Shown here piece by piece: positions 23,021 through 34,414 of a stretch of 64,000 nucleotides of DNA. The position numbers were made by a program, and so were the translations under genes. The stretch comes from Tragulus kanchil (lineage: Eukaryota > Chordata > Mammalia > Artiodactyla > Tragulidae), in assembly GCA_022376925.1 (NCBI GenBank), contig JAIOJX010000004.1:125699123-125763122 (forward strand), in the 5' to 3' direction. Within the stretch, counting starts at the first letter, position 1. The number at the start of each line of letters is the position of its first letter. The notes beneath the pieces are model-generated. The model saw nothing but the letters and a program-made list of their open reading frames with translations, was not told where the DNA came from and made no database searches.

Positions 23021-23185
23021 CCAGGGTCAGAAAGATATCCTGGAGTAGGAAATGGCAAAGCACTCCAGTATTCTTGCCTGAAAAATTCCATGGGGAGAGG
23101 AGCCTGGCAGGATATAGTCCATGGATCACAAAGAGATGGACATAACTGAGCGACTGAGCATGCACACACAAATGTGAACATGTCT
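23021..23185 (+). mobile_element. Bov-tA SINE, head missing, right part of chimera
   Basis: GATATCCTGGAGTAGGAAATGG, TTCTTGCCTGAAAAATTCC and GAGATGGACATAACTGAGCG form the rear of a Bov-tA on the plus strand. Its tRNA head is absent and replaced by the inverted CHR body. Confidence 0.88.
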
Positions 23186-23187
23186 TG

Positions 23188-23385
23188 CATGCTTACTGAG
23201 TGTCAGAAGAATGTTAACTATGTCACATACAGCTTCTCATCTAATCCTTATGGTAACCTGGGAGGTGGATATTGAAATACCATCAGTCCTATTTTACCGG
23301 TAGGAAACTAATCTAGAGATGTTACGTGATTTCCACGAGATTACGTATTTAGTTAGTGACAATCACAGTCTTAAATCCAAACTTG
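23188..23385 (-). mobile_element. MIR SINE, inverted and old
   Basis: TGCTTACTGAGTGTCAG, CTCATCTAATCCTTATGGTAACC, ATTTTACCGGTAGGAAAC and ACGTGATTTCCACGAG follow the order of an inverted MIR. A second copy is at 24333-24530 in D6. Confidence 0.7.
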
Positions 23386-23984
23386 ACTCAAAGATGTGTG
23401 ATCTTAATAATGATTACATTGTGTTTCCATGTCCCATGGAAATGGACAAATTACAGCCCTAGGAAAGGAGTTGTTCTTTTCTGTGGCTCAGGAAACAGGT
23501 CAGGTTTCCATTGTGAAAATATAGAATTAGCCGCCTCTCTGGTCTGGGGCCCATTATGGAGAGCAGAGATGATTGGCCTTCTCTGTCCTTCCAAATTATT
23601 CATCACATGTTTAGATATGAAAATATCTTTGCTCCAATATTTCAAATTTAGGTGGCAAATTTATTGGCGATGTTAGCCCACTTTTATAGGGAACTTTGAT
23701 TATTGCATGAAATCATGTTTTCGGTTATCATATAGCAAAATATCTCTTCATTGCAAAAGTACATTATTTCTATGTTTCTGAGTCTATTTCTGCTTTGTAA
23801 ATAAGTTCACTTGTATCATTTTTATATTCCACATAAGTGATATCATATGATATTTAGCTTCCTCTGTGTGACCTACTTCAGTCACTATGGTAATATCTAG
23901 CTCCATCCATGATGCTGCAAATCGCACTAATCATTATTTTTTATGGCTGAGTAATATTCCATTGTATGTATGTACTGCATTTTC

Positions 23985-24330
23985 TTTTATTGGATTTTTA
24001 TTTATTTGTTTTCATCCATCTTCATTCTTCAGCCTGTGTGGGCCTCCCATTGCAGTGGCTTCTCTCACTGCAGAGCACTGGCTCTGGGTACATGTACTCC
24101 AGAACACTGGTTCGTAATTGGGCACACTGGTCCAGCCTCTCCGTGGCACATGGAATCTTCTGGTGCCAGGGTCAGAAAGATATCCTGGAGTAGGAAATGG
24201 CAAAGCACTCCAGTATTCTTGCCTGAAAAATTCCATGGAGAGAGGAGCCTGGCAGGATATAGTCCATGGATCACAAAGAGATGGACATAACTGAGCGACT
24301 GAGCATGCACACACAAATGTGAACATGTCT
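23985..24330. mobile_element. CHR/Bov-tA chimera, second copy in D6
   Basis: Repeats the chimera of 22840-23185 with the same CCAGGGTCAGAAAGAT join, so the chimera existed before whatever created D6. Confidence 0.88.
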
Positions 24331-24999
24331 TGCATGCTTACTGAGTGTCAGAAGAATGTTAACTATGTCACATACAGCTTCTCATCTAATCCTTATGGTA
24401 ACCTGGGAGGTGGATATTGAAATACCATCAGTCCTATTTTACCGGTAGGAAACTAATCTAGAGATGTTACGTGATTTCCACGAGATTACGTATTTAGTTA
24501 GTGACAATCACAGTCTTAAATCCAAACTTGACTCAAAGATGTGTGATCTTAATAATGATTACATTGTGTTTCCATGTCCCATGGAAATGGACAAAGTACA
24601 GCCCTAGGAAATGAGTTGTTCTTTTCTGTGGCTCAGGAAACAGGTCAGGTTTCCATTGTGAAAATATAGAATTAGCCGCCTCTCTGGTCTGGGGCCCATT
24701 ATGGAGAGCAGAGATGATTGGCCTTCTCTGTCCTTCCAAATTATTCATCACATGTTTAGATATCAAAATATCTTTGCTCCAATATTTCAAATTTAGGTGG
24801 CAAATTTATTGGCGATGTTAGCCCCTGACTTTATATAGGGAACTTTGATTATTGCATGAAATCATGTTTTCGGTTATCATATAGCAAAATATCTCTTCCA
24901 TGTGCTGAATATAAGATTTAAAAATCCCAGCAATCACAAGCTAATTCACTCTTGGTAATCTAAAATGTTGCCTTCATTCACTAATTTCAACTAACTGAG

Positions 25000-25225
25000 A
25001 GTCTGATGGAGGCTTGGTGGTGCAGGAGAAAGATGGTGGATGGAGTTACCCTCAGTCGAATCCCCAATCTATCTTTACTTGCTCTGTCATCTTAGGCAGG
25101 TTACTTAATCTGTCTGAATCTCAATTTTATATTCTGTTAAATGGGACTGTTTATAAATGAAGGATTCTTGTAAGAATTAGATGAGTCTAGCATTGTGCTT
25201 GACATGCTATTAATATATATATACT
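25000..25225 (+). mobile_element. MIR SINE, old
   Basis: GTCATCTTAGGCAGGTTACTTAATCTG near 25087 and TAAGAATTAGATGAG near 25172 match MIR order on the plus strand. Diverged. Confidence 0.7.
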
Positions 25226-25357
25226 CTACAGACTTGTCTTCAAGCCCTGGTCAGGTTTCAGAAGTCATACTCCTTTAAAAAACTTATTGTAACTTTTTAT
25301 TTAATATAATTATAGAATCTGAAGGTTGGAAAAAATCTTACGGATAATTGATTGCAC

Positions 25358-25462
25358 TTTTCTAACATTCGATGTGTGTTAACATCATATGAAGAACTTT
25401 AAAATATGCAAATTCTCAAACTCCAATGCCAAAACATAATTTAGTAGGTTTAGGATAGAGCC
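25358..25462 (+). mobile_element. MER5-like DNA transposon fragment
   Basis: ATGTGTGTTAACATCATATGAAG, then CAAATTCTCAAACTCCAATGCC and TTTAGTAGGTTT resemble a non-autonomous hAT (MER5-type) element. It is cut by the following Bov-tA. Confidence 0.5.
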
Positions 25463-25680
25463 TAAGGTGGCACTAGTGGTAAAGAACTTGATTGCCAGTG
25501 CAGGAGACATAAGAGGCTCAGGCTTGATCCCTGGTGGGAAGATCCCCTGGAGAAGGGCATGGCAACCCACTCCAGTATTCTTGCCCAGAGAGTCTCATGG
25601 ACAGACTAGCCTGGCAGACTACAATCCATGGGGTCACAAAGAGTAGAACATGATTGAAGCAACTTAGCACAGCACAGAGA
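25463..25680 (+). mobile_element. Bov-tA SINE
   Basis: GTGGCACTAGTGGTAAAGAAC head, CTTGATCCCTGGTGGGAAG, TTCTTGCCCAGAGAGTCTC and the ATGATTGAAGCAACTTAGC end. Diverged, with a missing 5' edge. Confidence 0.88.
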
Positions 25681-25995
25681 CTTAGAGGTCTGATATTTTA
25701 GAAGTTCCATTGATAATGATGGATACATGTCATCATACATTTCCCGAAACACATAGTGTGTACTAAGAGGAAACTCTAAGGTGCACATGGAATTCTGGTG
25801 ATAATCATGCATTAACATAGTTAGTTCTTCAGTTGGAACAAATGTACCATCCGGCTGGATGTTGATAGTAGGGAAGGTTGTGTGTTTGTGAGGGCAGGGA
25901 ATGTATAAATATTCTCTTCAAGTTCTGCTCAAATTGCTTTGAACCTAAACCTGTTCAAAAAATGAAGTCTATTATTTTTAGAGTTTTATTATTAT

Positions 25996-26246
25996 TAATT
26001 TTTAAATTTTGGCCTCTTTTAATAGTTCCTCATTTATTTATTTTCATCCATCTTAATGGCCTCACATCACAGTGGCCTCTCTTGTTTCAGAGCACCAGCT
26101 CTGGGTGCATGTGCTCCAGAGCTCTGGCCCGCAATTGGACACACTGGTCTAGCCACTCCGCAGCATGTGGGATCTTCCCAGGCCAGAGATCGAACCCCTT
26201 GCACTGCAAGATGGACTGTTTACCCACTGGACCACCAGGGAAGCCC
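25996..26246 (-). mobile_element. CHR-type SINE, GGACAC-like older copy
   Basis: Inverted: TTTGGCCTCTTTTAATAG, TTTTCATCCATC, CAATTGGACACACTGG, AGATCGAACCCC, CCACTGGACCACCAGGGAAGCCC. Several deletions are present compared with the fresh copies. Confidence 0.9.
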
Positions 26247-26994
26247 AAAAGGCTATTTTTTAAAAAATTTGCATGAAGGATTCAGATGAACACCTAGATG
26301 TGTAAGCACTGATCTCTGTAGTTCACGTCCAGAGCAGAAGCACCTGCAGCTGTCTCACTCTTCCCAGAGCCACCGTGTCTTCCTGTGCTGCTTCCTGAAT
26401 CTCACTACTCACAGTCACAAAGCCAGTTCCATTGTATGGTGGTGCTGGGATTCCAAACTTCTTCCTTATATGAAATTGACGTCAGCCTCATTGTAACTTC
26501 CAATCATTGTGCATAATACCCCCACTGGAGCTACGTGGAATAAATCTAAATGGTTTCCCAGATGAGGCTCAATCACGTATTTGAAGGCAGTGTTCGTATT
26601 CCTCCTGATCCCACTCCTTCTCAAGTCTTCTCCTTGCAAGGCTACAGATCCCTTGACCTGAAATGATTCTTCCTCTGATGTACTTTCCAGTCACTTCCCA
26701 CTCCTTCGCACTCCCACTCCTGAGAAATGCAAAATGAGTAGCTTTTCTCATTTATTTTCAAATTGAAATATTAACAATGCATTTGGCATAGAGTGGAGAC
26801 CCTGATTGGCCGTGGTGGCCCTTTGGTTGCTGGGGAGCGGGGCGAAGTCCTGGGGCAGAGGCTGAAATGACTGGAGGCTCTAAGCAGTAGCTGTGTACCA
26901 AACTGACAGTAAAGTATTTCATTATTTTAACAGTTGATCTGGCCATACTGGTGCAGCTGATACCAAGTATCAGCTTCGTCAACCTCCCTCTTAT
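26247..26994. other. No gene or named repeat recognised
   Basis: Moderate GC content, no transposon signature. The two small frames on the minus strand (26569-26751, 26758-26982) have no recognisable domain. Confidence 0.5.
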
Positions 26995-27167
26995 AAATCT
27001 GACGCAGAACCCAAGGCTCTAGAGGTGGGCTGAGGCACAGAAAATAGGACTGTGTCAGTTTGCAGACAACTGCGTCCCCCAGTAGGCTGTGAATCTGGAA
27101 ACACTTGCAGCCAAAGAACTGTGAAACCATTATTACACCTGTTCATTGCAATTTTGCATTGGACTTT

Positions 27168-27436
27168 GTTTTTCTTTTTAATTTTGGCATTGATTTCCCA
27201 TCCATTTATTTTCATCCATCTTTATTTTTCGGCCTGTGTGGCCCTCCCATTGCAGTGGCCTCTCTCCTTGCAGAGCACTGGCTCTGGGCGCATGCACTCC
27301 AGAGGGCTGGCTCGCAACTGGACACACCGGTCCAGCTGCTCCTTGTTGTGTGAGATCCTCCTGGGCCAGGGATCGAACTGGTGCCCCCTGCACTGCAAGG
27401 CGGACTCTTTACCCACTGGACCACCAGGGAAGTCCC
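27168..27436 (-). mobile_element. CHR-type SINE, GGACAC-like
   Basis: Inverted element ending GGACCACCAGGGAAGTCCC. The imperfect target-site duplication TGCATTGGACTT / TGCATTTGACTT is at 27156-27167 and 27437-27448. The overlapping small frames on both strands are SINE sequence, not genes. Confidence 0.92.
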
Positions 27437-27659
27437 TGCATTTGACTTCTGAAGTTGAACCCAGGTTCATTTATTATGAGACTTATGGTTCATTTTTCGC
27501 TGCCCATCTTAGACTCTCAGATTAGGACAATGTGCACTGCTGTCTAATGACTTCATCCTGTTTGCAGCCAATGGCTTTTGACATCGTTATTGATGACCAG
27601 GTTGCAGGAGGTGGGACTGAAGAAACAAGTCAGCCACCCACCCACCACTAGAGATGTCC

Positions 27660-27835
27660 CTGCAGCAAGGGTTCTAGCCATTCATCCTGACTTGGCTGTA
27701 CGTGGAATCACTTGGGAGAACTGGAAAAAAACTTGAAATCTGCCTCAGACCTCTTGAATCAGAATCTCCAGGGTGTGTTAATTTTTACACAGCTCTTGAA
27801 AAATTGTGATACATGGTCAAGTTTAGGGATCATTA
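27660..27835 (+). mobile_element. MER5-like DNA transposon fragment
   Basis: TGGAATCACTTGGGAGAAC, CTTGAATCAGAATCTCCAGGG and a weak terminal TTTAGGGATCATT follow the order of a non-autonomous hAT of the MER5A type. A second copy is at 28820-28995. Confidence 0.7.
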
Positions 27836-27889
27836 CTTTAACGTATGCCCTTGCCTGCCAGGTGTCAGTAGAGCATGAGACCATTTTTA

Positions 27890-28065
27890 AAAAATTAAAG
27901 TATAGTTGATTTGCAATATTGTATTATTTTCAGGTATTACAGCAAAGTGATTTGGTTGTATGTATCTATATCCTTTTTCCTATTCTTTTCCATTATAGTT
28001 TATTATACGATATTGAAAACAGTTCACTGTGCTATACAGTAAATCCTTGTTTGTCTTTTTTTATT
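27890..28065 (-). mobile_element. L1 LINE 3' UTR fragment
   Basis: TTAAAGTATAGTTGATTTGC, CAGCAAAGTGATTTGG, CTATTCTTTTCCATTATAG and CACTGTGCTATACAGTAAATCC are inverted L1 3' UTR. A second copy is at 29050-29225. Confidence 0.88.
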
Positions 28066-28327
28066 AGAGCATGAGACTTAGTATATGCTTTATAGGTACT
28101 AGCTATAAATGCATTTACTGGATAGATTTTTACACCTTTTCACTAAATTTTGTCAAATCTGACGCAGAACCCAAGGCTCTAGAGGTGGGCTGAGGCACAG
28201 AAAATAGGACTGTGTCAGTTTGCAGACAACTGCGTCCCCCAGTAGGCTGTGAATCTGGAAACACTTGCAGCCAAAGAACTGTGAAACCATTATTACACCT
28301 GTTCATTGCAATTTTGCATTGGACTTT

Positions 28328-28596
28328 GTTTTTCTTTTTAATTTTGGCATTGATTTCCCATCCATTTATTTTCATCCATCTTTATTTTTCGGCCTGTGTG
28401 GCCCTCCCATTGCAGTGGCCTCTCTCCTTGCAGAGCACTGGCTCTGGGCGCATGCACTCCAGAGGGCTGGCTCGCAACTGGACACACCGGTCCAGCTGCT
28501 CCTTGTTGTGTGAGATCCTCCTGGGCCAGGGATCGAACTGGTGCCCCCTGCACTGCAAGGCGGACTCTTTACCCACTGGACCACCAGGGAAGTCCC
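28328..28596 (-). mobile_element. CHR-type SINE, second copy in D7
   Basis: Same insertion as 27168-27436, carried by the duplication. Confidence 0.92.
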
Positions 28597-28819
28597 TGCA
28601 TTTGACTTTTGAAGTTGAACCCAGGTTCATTTATTATGAGACTTATGGTTCATTTTTCGCTGCCCATCTTAGACTCTCAGATTAGGACAATGTGCACTGC
28701 TGTCTAATGACTTCATCCTGTTTGCAGCCAATGGCTTTTGACATCGTTATTGATGACCAGGTTGCAGGAGGTGGGACTGAAGAAACAAGTCAGCCACCCA
28801 CCCACCACTAGAGATGTCC

Positions 28820-29225
28820 CTGCAGCAAGGGTTCTAGCCATTCATCCTGACTTGGCTGTACGTGGAATCACTTGGGAGAACTGGAAAAAAACTTGAAATC
28901 TGCCTCAGACCTCTTGAATCAGAATCTCCAGGGTGTGTTAATTTTTACACAGCTCTTGAAAAATTGTGATACATGGTCAAGTTTAGGGATCATTACTTTA
29001 ACGTATGCCCTTGCCTGCCAGGTGTCAGTAGAGCATGAGACCATTTTTAAAAAATTAAAGTATAGTTGATTTGCAATATTGTATTATTTTCAGGTATTAC
29101 AGCAAAGTGATTTGGTTGTATGTATCTATATCCTTTTTCCTATTCTTTTCCATTATAGTTTATTATACGATATTGAAAACAGTTCACTGTGCTATACAGT
29201 AAATCCTTGTTTGTCTTTTTTTATT
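28820..29225. mobile_element. MER5-like and L1 fragments, second copy in D7
   Basis: Repeats 27660-28065 without visible change. Confidence 0.8.
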
Positions 29226-29639
29226 AGAGCATGAGACTTAGTATATGCTTTATAGGTACTAGCTATAAATGCATTTACTGGATAGATTTTTACACCTTTT
29301 CACTAAATTTTGTCAAATCTGATACCTTTAAAAATCATCTTTATGCGCTCTTTCATTGTTACTGTTGGTATTCTTTCTAACTTTGAGTCATCAAGTTTCC
29401 CTGAGGGGAATTTTTCTAATGAGAAAATGGAAGCAATTAAGTGACTTGTTTTAGTTCATTTTAGCATGTTCTAGACTTTTTTCTTCTCTATCCAACCAAT
29501 TTATTTTAATGTGCATTGTTTTGAATCCACAGCCTTCCTCTTTAAAGATTTCACCAGAATAATTCCAGGAGGACTGTCTCCATAATGCATTATCTCTTAC
29601 AGCCTTAGCCCAGTGGTAGGCTGACAGTGTATTGTTTTG

Positions 29640-29860
29640 ATTTTTTTATATTTAGCAAACACTTGGAGCTTACCATGTTGACAGGTACTCTTCTAAGAGG
29701 TTTACACATATTAAACTCATAATTTTCATAACAACAGCATGAGGCAGTGTCATTGTTCTTATTTCTCAGATGAGGAAACTCAGGCAAAAAGAGGTTAAGT
29801 AGCTTGCTGGAGGTCACATATCTAGAGAGAATGGACCTGCTTCCAGAATTCATGCTGTTA
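29640..29860 (-). mobile_element. MIR SINE, inverted
   Basis: AAACTCATAATTTTCATAACAAC, CTCAGATGAGGAAACTCAGGC and GAGGTTAAGTAGCTTGC match the inverted MIR core closely. The minus-strand frame here is a by-product. Confidence 0.85.
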
Positions 29861-29929
29861 GTCAGCCACAAATCCAAAAAAAGGATCACAATAACTCTAA
29901 CGTGGTTTTCAATTTAGTGTTTGTCCTTT

Positions 29930-29953
29930 TTTGGTGGTGGTGGTGGTGATGGT
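29930..29953. repeat. Short GGT-repeat tract
   Basis: TTGGTGGTGGTGGTGGTGATGG, a simple trinucleotide run. Confidence 0.85.
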
Positions 29954-29959
29954 GAGTTT

Positions 29960-30304
29960 GGCGTAATGTGACTAGTGTCATATGAATGAGCCCAAAGCAA
30001 AAGTGACAGTAGCTACCATAGGAATGAATCATCTTTCATTTCCATGAGTTAATAGGTTCTAGGCATTGAATTCCACCTAGAAAATTAGTTTTATAAATAT
30101 TCCATGGCTCTATAATGTTAAAACTGTGTTTTGAAATAAGCAGGCAAATGGGAAAAATATGAATTTGCTCTTTCGTCTGCAATACCAATAAAAATGCAAC
30201 CGACAAGGAGACAGTTTGGACTTTCAGAATGTGGCCTCCCAGCTTGCACTTAATTGTACTTATTTCCTGGTAGACCTAGGTCCTTGTTAGTTGGCTATTA
30301 ATTC
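29960..30304. other. No gene or named repeat recognised
   Basis: AT-rich single-copy-looking sequence. Confidence 0.45.
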
Positions 30305-30445
30305 ATTATTTTATACCCAACATACAAACAAATCATATGCCAAACTCTGGGGGAACAGTGACCAGAAAAATCTAGGCCCCTGCCTTCATGCTGCTTAGAA
30401 TCTAGTGGAATAAAACATAATCAAACAATCAAAAAGGTAATGTGT
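30305..30445 (+). mobile_element. L2-like LINE fragment
   Basis: CCCTGCCTTCATGCTGCTTAGAATCTAGTGG near 30378 is the familiar L2-type 'ccctgccctcaaggagcttacagtctag' motif, diverged. Confidence 0.5.
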
Positions 30446-30913
30446 AAACAAACTGTGTATTATTTGCTCCATCCTAGGAATTATCACAGTGAATTAAAGT
30501 GTTCATTTAACTGCCCATATTTTATTCTGAGGTGTTTGCAGGAGGGTTCTAGGTTTCTTCTCTGTGATCCCAGTGCTTGCTAATTCTGACAACCTGTTAG
30601 TGGTATATTGTGTGTTAATGAATTAATTCACTTTTCTTTAAAGATGTATCTAAAACAATTTAGCTGTGGGGATTCTAATCTTGTCTTTGTTTCAGAATGT
30701 GGAAAGATAAAATGTTAATCCAGGAGCAATTCAGAAACATTTTATGGACTTAGTTATTGAATGAGAAGATGGTAAACCATCAGTAGAAATTTCACCACTA
30801 TCTTTTCTTAACATAAACAATGTGAAATAGAGGTGAACTCTCTCAATAGGCAGAGAGATCAATTAAAGTTTTGAGTTTAAAGAAACATTATCCAACTTAA
30901 TCTCCATATATTC
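30446..30913. other. No gene or named repeat recognised
   Basis: AT-rich sequence before the SINE at 30914. Nothing identified. Confidence 0.45.
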
Positions 30914-31233
30914 TTTTTTTTTTTTAAATTTATTTATTTTGGTGGGGGTCGGGTTGGAGAGGGAAGGGGATGGGCAGGTCACTTCTATTGGTCTTTCATT
31001 TGTCCATTTTCATTCATCTTTGTCCTTTGGCCTGTGTGGGCCTCCCATCGCGGTGGCCTCTGTTGTCGCAGAGCACCGGCTCTGGGCACACGCGCTCTAG
31101 AACTCCGGCTCGGTAATTGGACACATCGGTCCAGCCGCTACACGGCACGTGGGATCTTCCCAGGCCAGGGATCGAACTGGCGCCCCTTGCAAGGCAAGAT
31201 TGTGTCCTTACCCACTGGACCACCAGGGAAGCC
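30914..31233 (-). mobile_element. CHR-type SINE, GGACAC subfamily, full length
   Basis: Inverted element with poly-T, a G-rich tract (30944-30969), TCACTTCTATTGG, body and head. A short deletion is present in GCCCCTTGCAAGGCAAG. Only one copy is in the window; duplication D8 begins just to its right. Confidence 0.92.
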
Positions 31234-31309
31234 CTGCTCTTCCTTCCTGAATGTCTAGTCCAGAAGCTCATGGAGACTGTAGTCAATACAGAGGTCTGTA
31301 GACTCAAAT

Positions 31310-32070
31310 GCAGATTGCACAGGGAGATTAAGAGACAGGTTCATATCTGCGGAAAGGAACGACAGAGGGGTCATCTGACGGTTTCCCAAGAAAATATGAG
31401 TGGGATTGTGTATATGCAAATTCCAAGGTGTATTTTTTAAGTTATGAAAAAAGTGAACTAAGCCATTCTCTGTTTCACTTTACTGTATAATTTCTATCTT
31501 TCTGGAAATTCAGATGAAATCGGTTCTCAGAATCCTCCATTAAGTCATTTCTGTACTTAACATTATTTGCAGGATGGTGAAATAACTGAATCTTAGAACT
31601 GGGTTTCTTCCAGTGTTCATCCCTTGTGTCCATGGATTCAGTTTCTCTTTATTCAAGAATATCTTGAGTGTACGTGTGCCTCTGTATTGAGCCTGATCAG
31701 GACATAAATTTGAGGATTAACAGTGACAAGACTTAGAGTATTTGGCTTAGAGCACCAAGGATTGTCATTACATAGCCCTGTGATGCTCGCTCAGGTCACC
31801 CTGAAGGTTGTGGCCTCTGGAAAAACAATTTTCTTTAGAACTTAATACAGAAGTATCATCTGGTAACTTATATAAACATTCTGGAAAATATCTGCTTTTC
31901 ATTTTATGCTGTTTCTGAGGTAATGTTTACAAATCTTCCAAAAGATTAACATGTTCTAAATATAATTCTTTCAAGTTTTATTTTTCAACAATGAAATTGC
32001 ATTTTAGTGTTCGGGTGTTAGGTGACAAGATGCATATTCACCAAATTCAGGATTTTATAAAAGAGGATAT
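31310..32070. other. No gene or named repeat recognised
   Basis: Left part of the D8 unit, repeated at about 32319-33080. No convincing coding or repeat signature. Confidence 0.45.
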
Positions 32071-32071
32071 G

Positions 32072-32274
32072 CATGCTCATTCTCTCAGTCATGTCCAACG
32101 CTTTGCCACCCTGCCAATTGTAACCCTCCAGGCTCCTCTGGTCATGGGATTTTCCAGGAGTGGGTTGCCATTTCATACTCCAGGGATTCTTTCTGACTCA
32201 GGGATTGAACCTGTGTCTCCTGCCATTTCTTCACTGGCAGGAGGATTCCTTCCCACTGAGCCACCTGGGAAGCC
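32072..32274 (-). mobile_element. Bov-tA SINE, inverted
   Basis: CTCTCAGTCATGTCCAACG, TGTAACCCTCCAGGCTCC, CAGGGATTGAACCTGTG and CCACTGAGCCACCTGGGAAGCC. Complete in inverted orientation. Confidence 0.92.
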
Positions 32275-33080
32275 ATAATTGAGGACTGTAGTCAATACAG
32301 AGGTCTGTAGACTCAAATGCAGATTGCACAGGGAGATTAAGAGACAGGTTCATATCTGCGGAAAGGAACGACAGAGGGGTCATCTGACGGTTTCCCAAGA
32401 AAATATGAGTGGGATTGTGTATATGCAAATTCCAAGGTGTATTTTTTAAGTTATGAAAAAAGTGAACTAAGCCATTCTCTGTTTCACTTTACTGTATAAT
32501 TTCTATCTTTCTGGAAATTCAGATGAAATCGGTTCTCAGAATCCTCCATTAAGTCATTTCTGTACTTAACATTATTTGCAGGATGGTGAAATAACTGAAT
32601 CTTAGAACTGGGTTTCTTCCAGTGTTCATCCCTTGTGTCCATGGATTCAGTTTCTCTTTATTCAAGAATATCTTGAGTGTACGTGTGCCTCTGTATTGAG
32701 CCTGATCAGGACATAAATTTGAGGATTAACAGTGACAAGACTTAGAGTATTTGGCTTAGAGCACCAAGGATTGTCATTACATAGCCCTGTGATGCTCGCT
32801 CAGGTCACCCTGAAGGTTGTGGCCTCTGGAAAAACAATTTTCTTTAGAACTTAATACAGAAGTATCATCTGGTAACTTATATAAACATTCTGGAAAATAT
32901 CTGCTTTTCATTTTATGCTGTTTCTGAGGTAATGTTTACAAATCTTCCAAAAGATTAACATGTTCTAAATATAATTCTTTCAAGTTTTATTTTTCAACAA
33001 TGAAATTGCATTTTAGTGTTCGGGTGTTAGGTGACAAGATGCATATTCACCAAATTCAGGATTTTATAAAAGAGGATATG

Positions 33081-33283
33081 CATGCTCATTCTCTCAGTCA
33101 TGTCCAACGCTTTGCCACCCTGCCAATTGTAACCCTCCAGGCTCCTCTGGTCATGGGATTTTCCAGGAGTGGGTTGCCATTTCATACTCCAGGGATTCTT
33201 TCTGACTCAGGGATTGAACCTGTGTCTCCTGCCATTTCTTCACTGGCAGGAGGATTCCTTCCCACTGAGCCACCTGGGAAGCC
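33081..33283 (-). mobile_element. Bov-tA SINE, second copy in D8
   Basis: Same element as 32072-32274; also cut into by the start of D9 at 33273. Confidence 0.92.
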
Positions 33284-33502
33284 ATAATTGAGGACAGTAG
33301 TTCTCAAATGTGGTCTGAGAATTCCTGGAGAGGAATCAGATGCTGAGTGGCAAATCAGAAGTATTTCAAGGCAGTTGCAGTTTCCTATGTGTACCCAAAC
33401 TCTGCTTCTGTTAGGATAAATGTACAAATACCACACATTTCAAATATACACATGTCAAAAATATGGAGATGTTGCCGAGATGATGAAAATGCAAGTTAAT
33501 TT

Positions 33503-33778
33503 TTTTTTTTTTAATGTTTTGGCCTCGTTTATTGGTTCTTATTTATTTATTTATTTTCATTCATCTTTATTTTTTGGCCCGTGTGGACCTCCCATTGCAG
33601 TGGCCTCTCTTATTGCAGAGCACCAGCTCTGGGCACCTGCACTCCAGAGCACTGGCTCGTAATTGGACACACTGGTCCAGCCACTCCGCGGCATATGGGA
33701 TCTTCCCAGGCCAGGGATCAAACCAGTGCCCCTTGCATTGCAAGGTGGACACTACCCACTGGACCACCAGGGAAGCCT
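33503..33778 (-). mobile_element. CHR-type SINE, GGACAC-like, perfect TSD
   Basis: Inverted element with a perfect 13-bp target-site duplication TGCAAGTTAATTT (33490-33502, 33779-33791). No C-rich module. Confidence 0.93.
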
Positions 33779-33791
33779 TGCAAGTTAATTT

Positions 33792-34414
33792 AAAAATGAT
33801 TCCATTTGTGAATTCTTCTTGTCATAATGTCTTTTTCCCAATCAAAAATGACTCAAAGTTTGAATGTGTGGTCGCAAACATTTTTGATACTAAGAAAGAC
33901 TTCTGATGCTCAGACTAGAAGCCACTGAAATGAAACATGCTCCTTGATAGGCTCTGTTTTTTCTTGGTGAAAAGTGCGGATCTTGTATTCCTGTATGCCT
34001 GTCATGTGATTCTCATCTGTTCAGGCCCTTCATAGTTCCTGTCTTCTGTGTGTCTCCCAATACTCTTAATGTCTCTTTAGGTGAGGTTATGGAAATTTCA
34101 TGGGATATTTCTTGTTGTCACACAGAGGTGAAATAATAGTGTGCTGTTTTGTTTTCATCACTTTCTCTGATCATGGTAAATATTTTCTGGATTTTTCTGG
34201 CCACAGACACTCACTGGGCCTCTCTTCTATGAAAACGAAGTTATAATTCTGTGAACTGTCTTTGCAGTTTGAAACTAAGAAATAATTTCCTGTGATGTCA
34301 CCTAACTTGACTGTGGGAGTCCTCCACCTTCCGTTCCAATGCTGGACATCCACCACGGCCACCACCCCCAACTAGAAATGTCCAATTATCATCCACAACC
34401 TCCCATTTCTTTTT
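33792..34414. other. No gene or named repeat recognised
   Basis: Unassigned sequence, repeated after 34948. Part of it (34228-34414) occurs a third time through D10. The minus-strand frame at 34171-34371 recurs with it and shows no domain. Confidence 0.45.

Larger units (their letters stand above)
22614..24898. repeat. Direct tandem duplication D6, period 1145-1149 bp
   Basis: Copy A is 22614-23749, a short filler is 23750-23760, and copy B is 23761-24898. Point differences are more numerous than in other pairs: CATGGGGAG versus CATGGAGAG, AATTACAG versus AAGTACAG, AAAGGAG versus AAATGAG, GATATGAAA versus GATATCAAA, and an indel at CACTTTTATAGG versus CCCTGACTTTATATAGG. This is the most diverged pair; real allelic or duplicate divergence remains possible here. 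Confidence 0.95.
26995..29322. repeat. Direct tandem duplication D7, period exactly 1160 bp
   Basis: Copy A is 26995-28154 and copy B starts at 28155; AAATCTGA (8 bp) is shared at the start, the junction and the end. Only one difference is seen by eye (GACTTCTGAAG versus GACTTTTGAAG). A clean, microhomology-bounded, filler-free pair. Among the nineteen, this is one of the best candidates for a genuine recent tandem duplication. Confidence 0.97.
31275..33295. repeat. Direct tandem duplication D8, period exactly 1009 bp
   Basis: Copy A is 31275-32283 and copy B starts at 32284; GAC is shared at the boundaries and there is no filler. I see no difference between copies by eye and no net indel. 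The unit holds unassigned sequence and one Bov-tA. Shortest period in the window and the start of a chain of five linked duplications. Confidence 0.97.
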
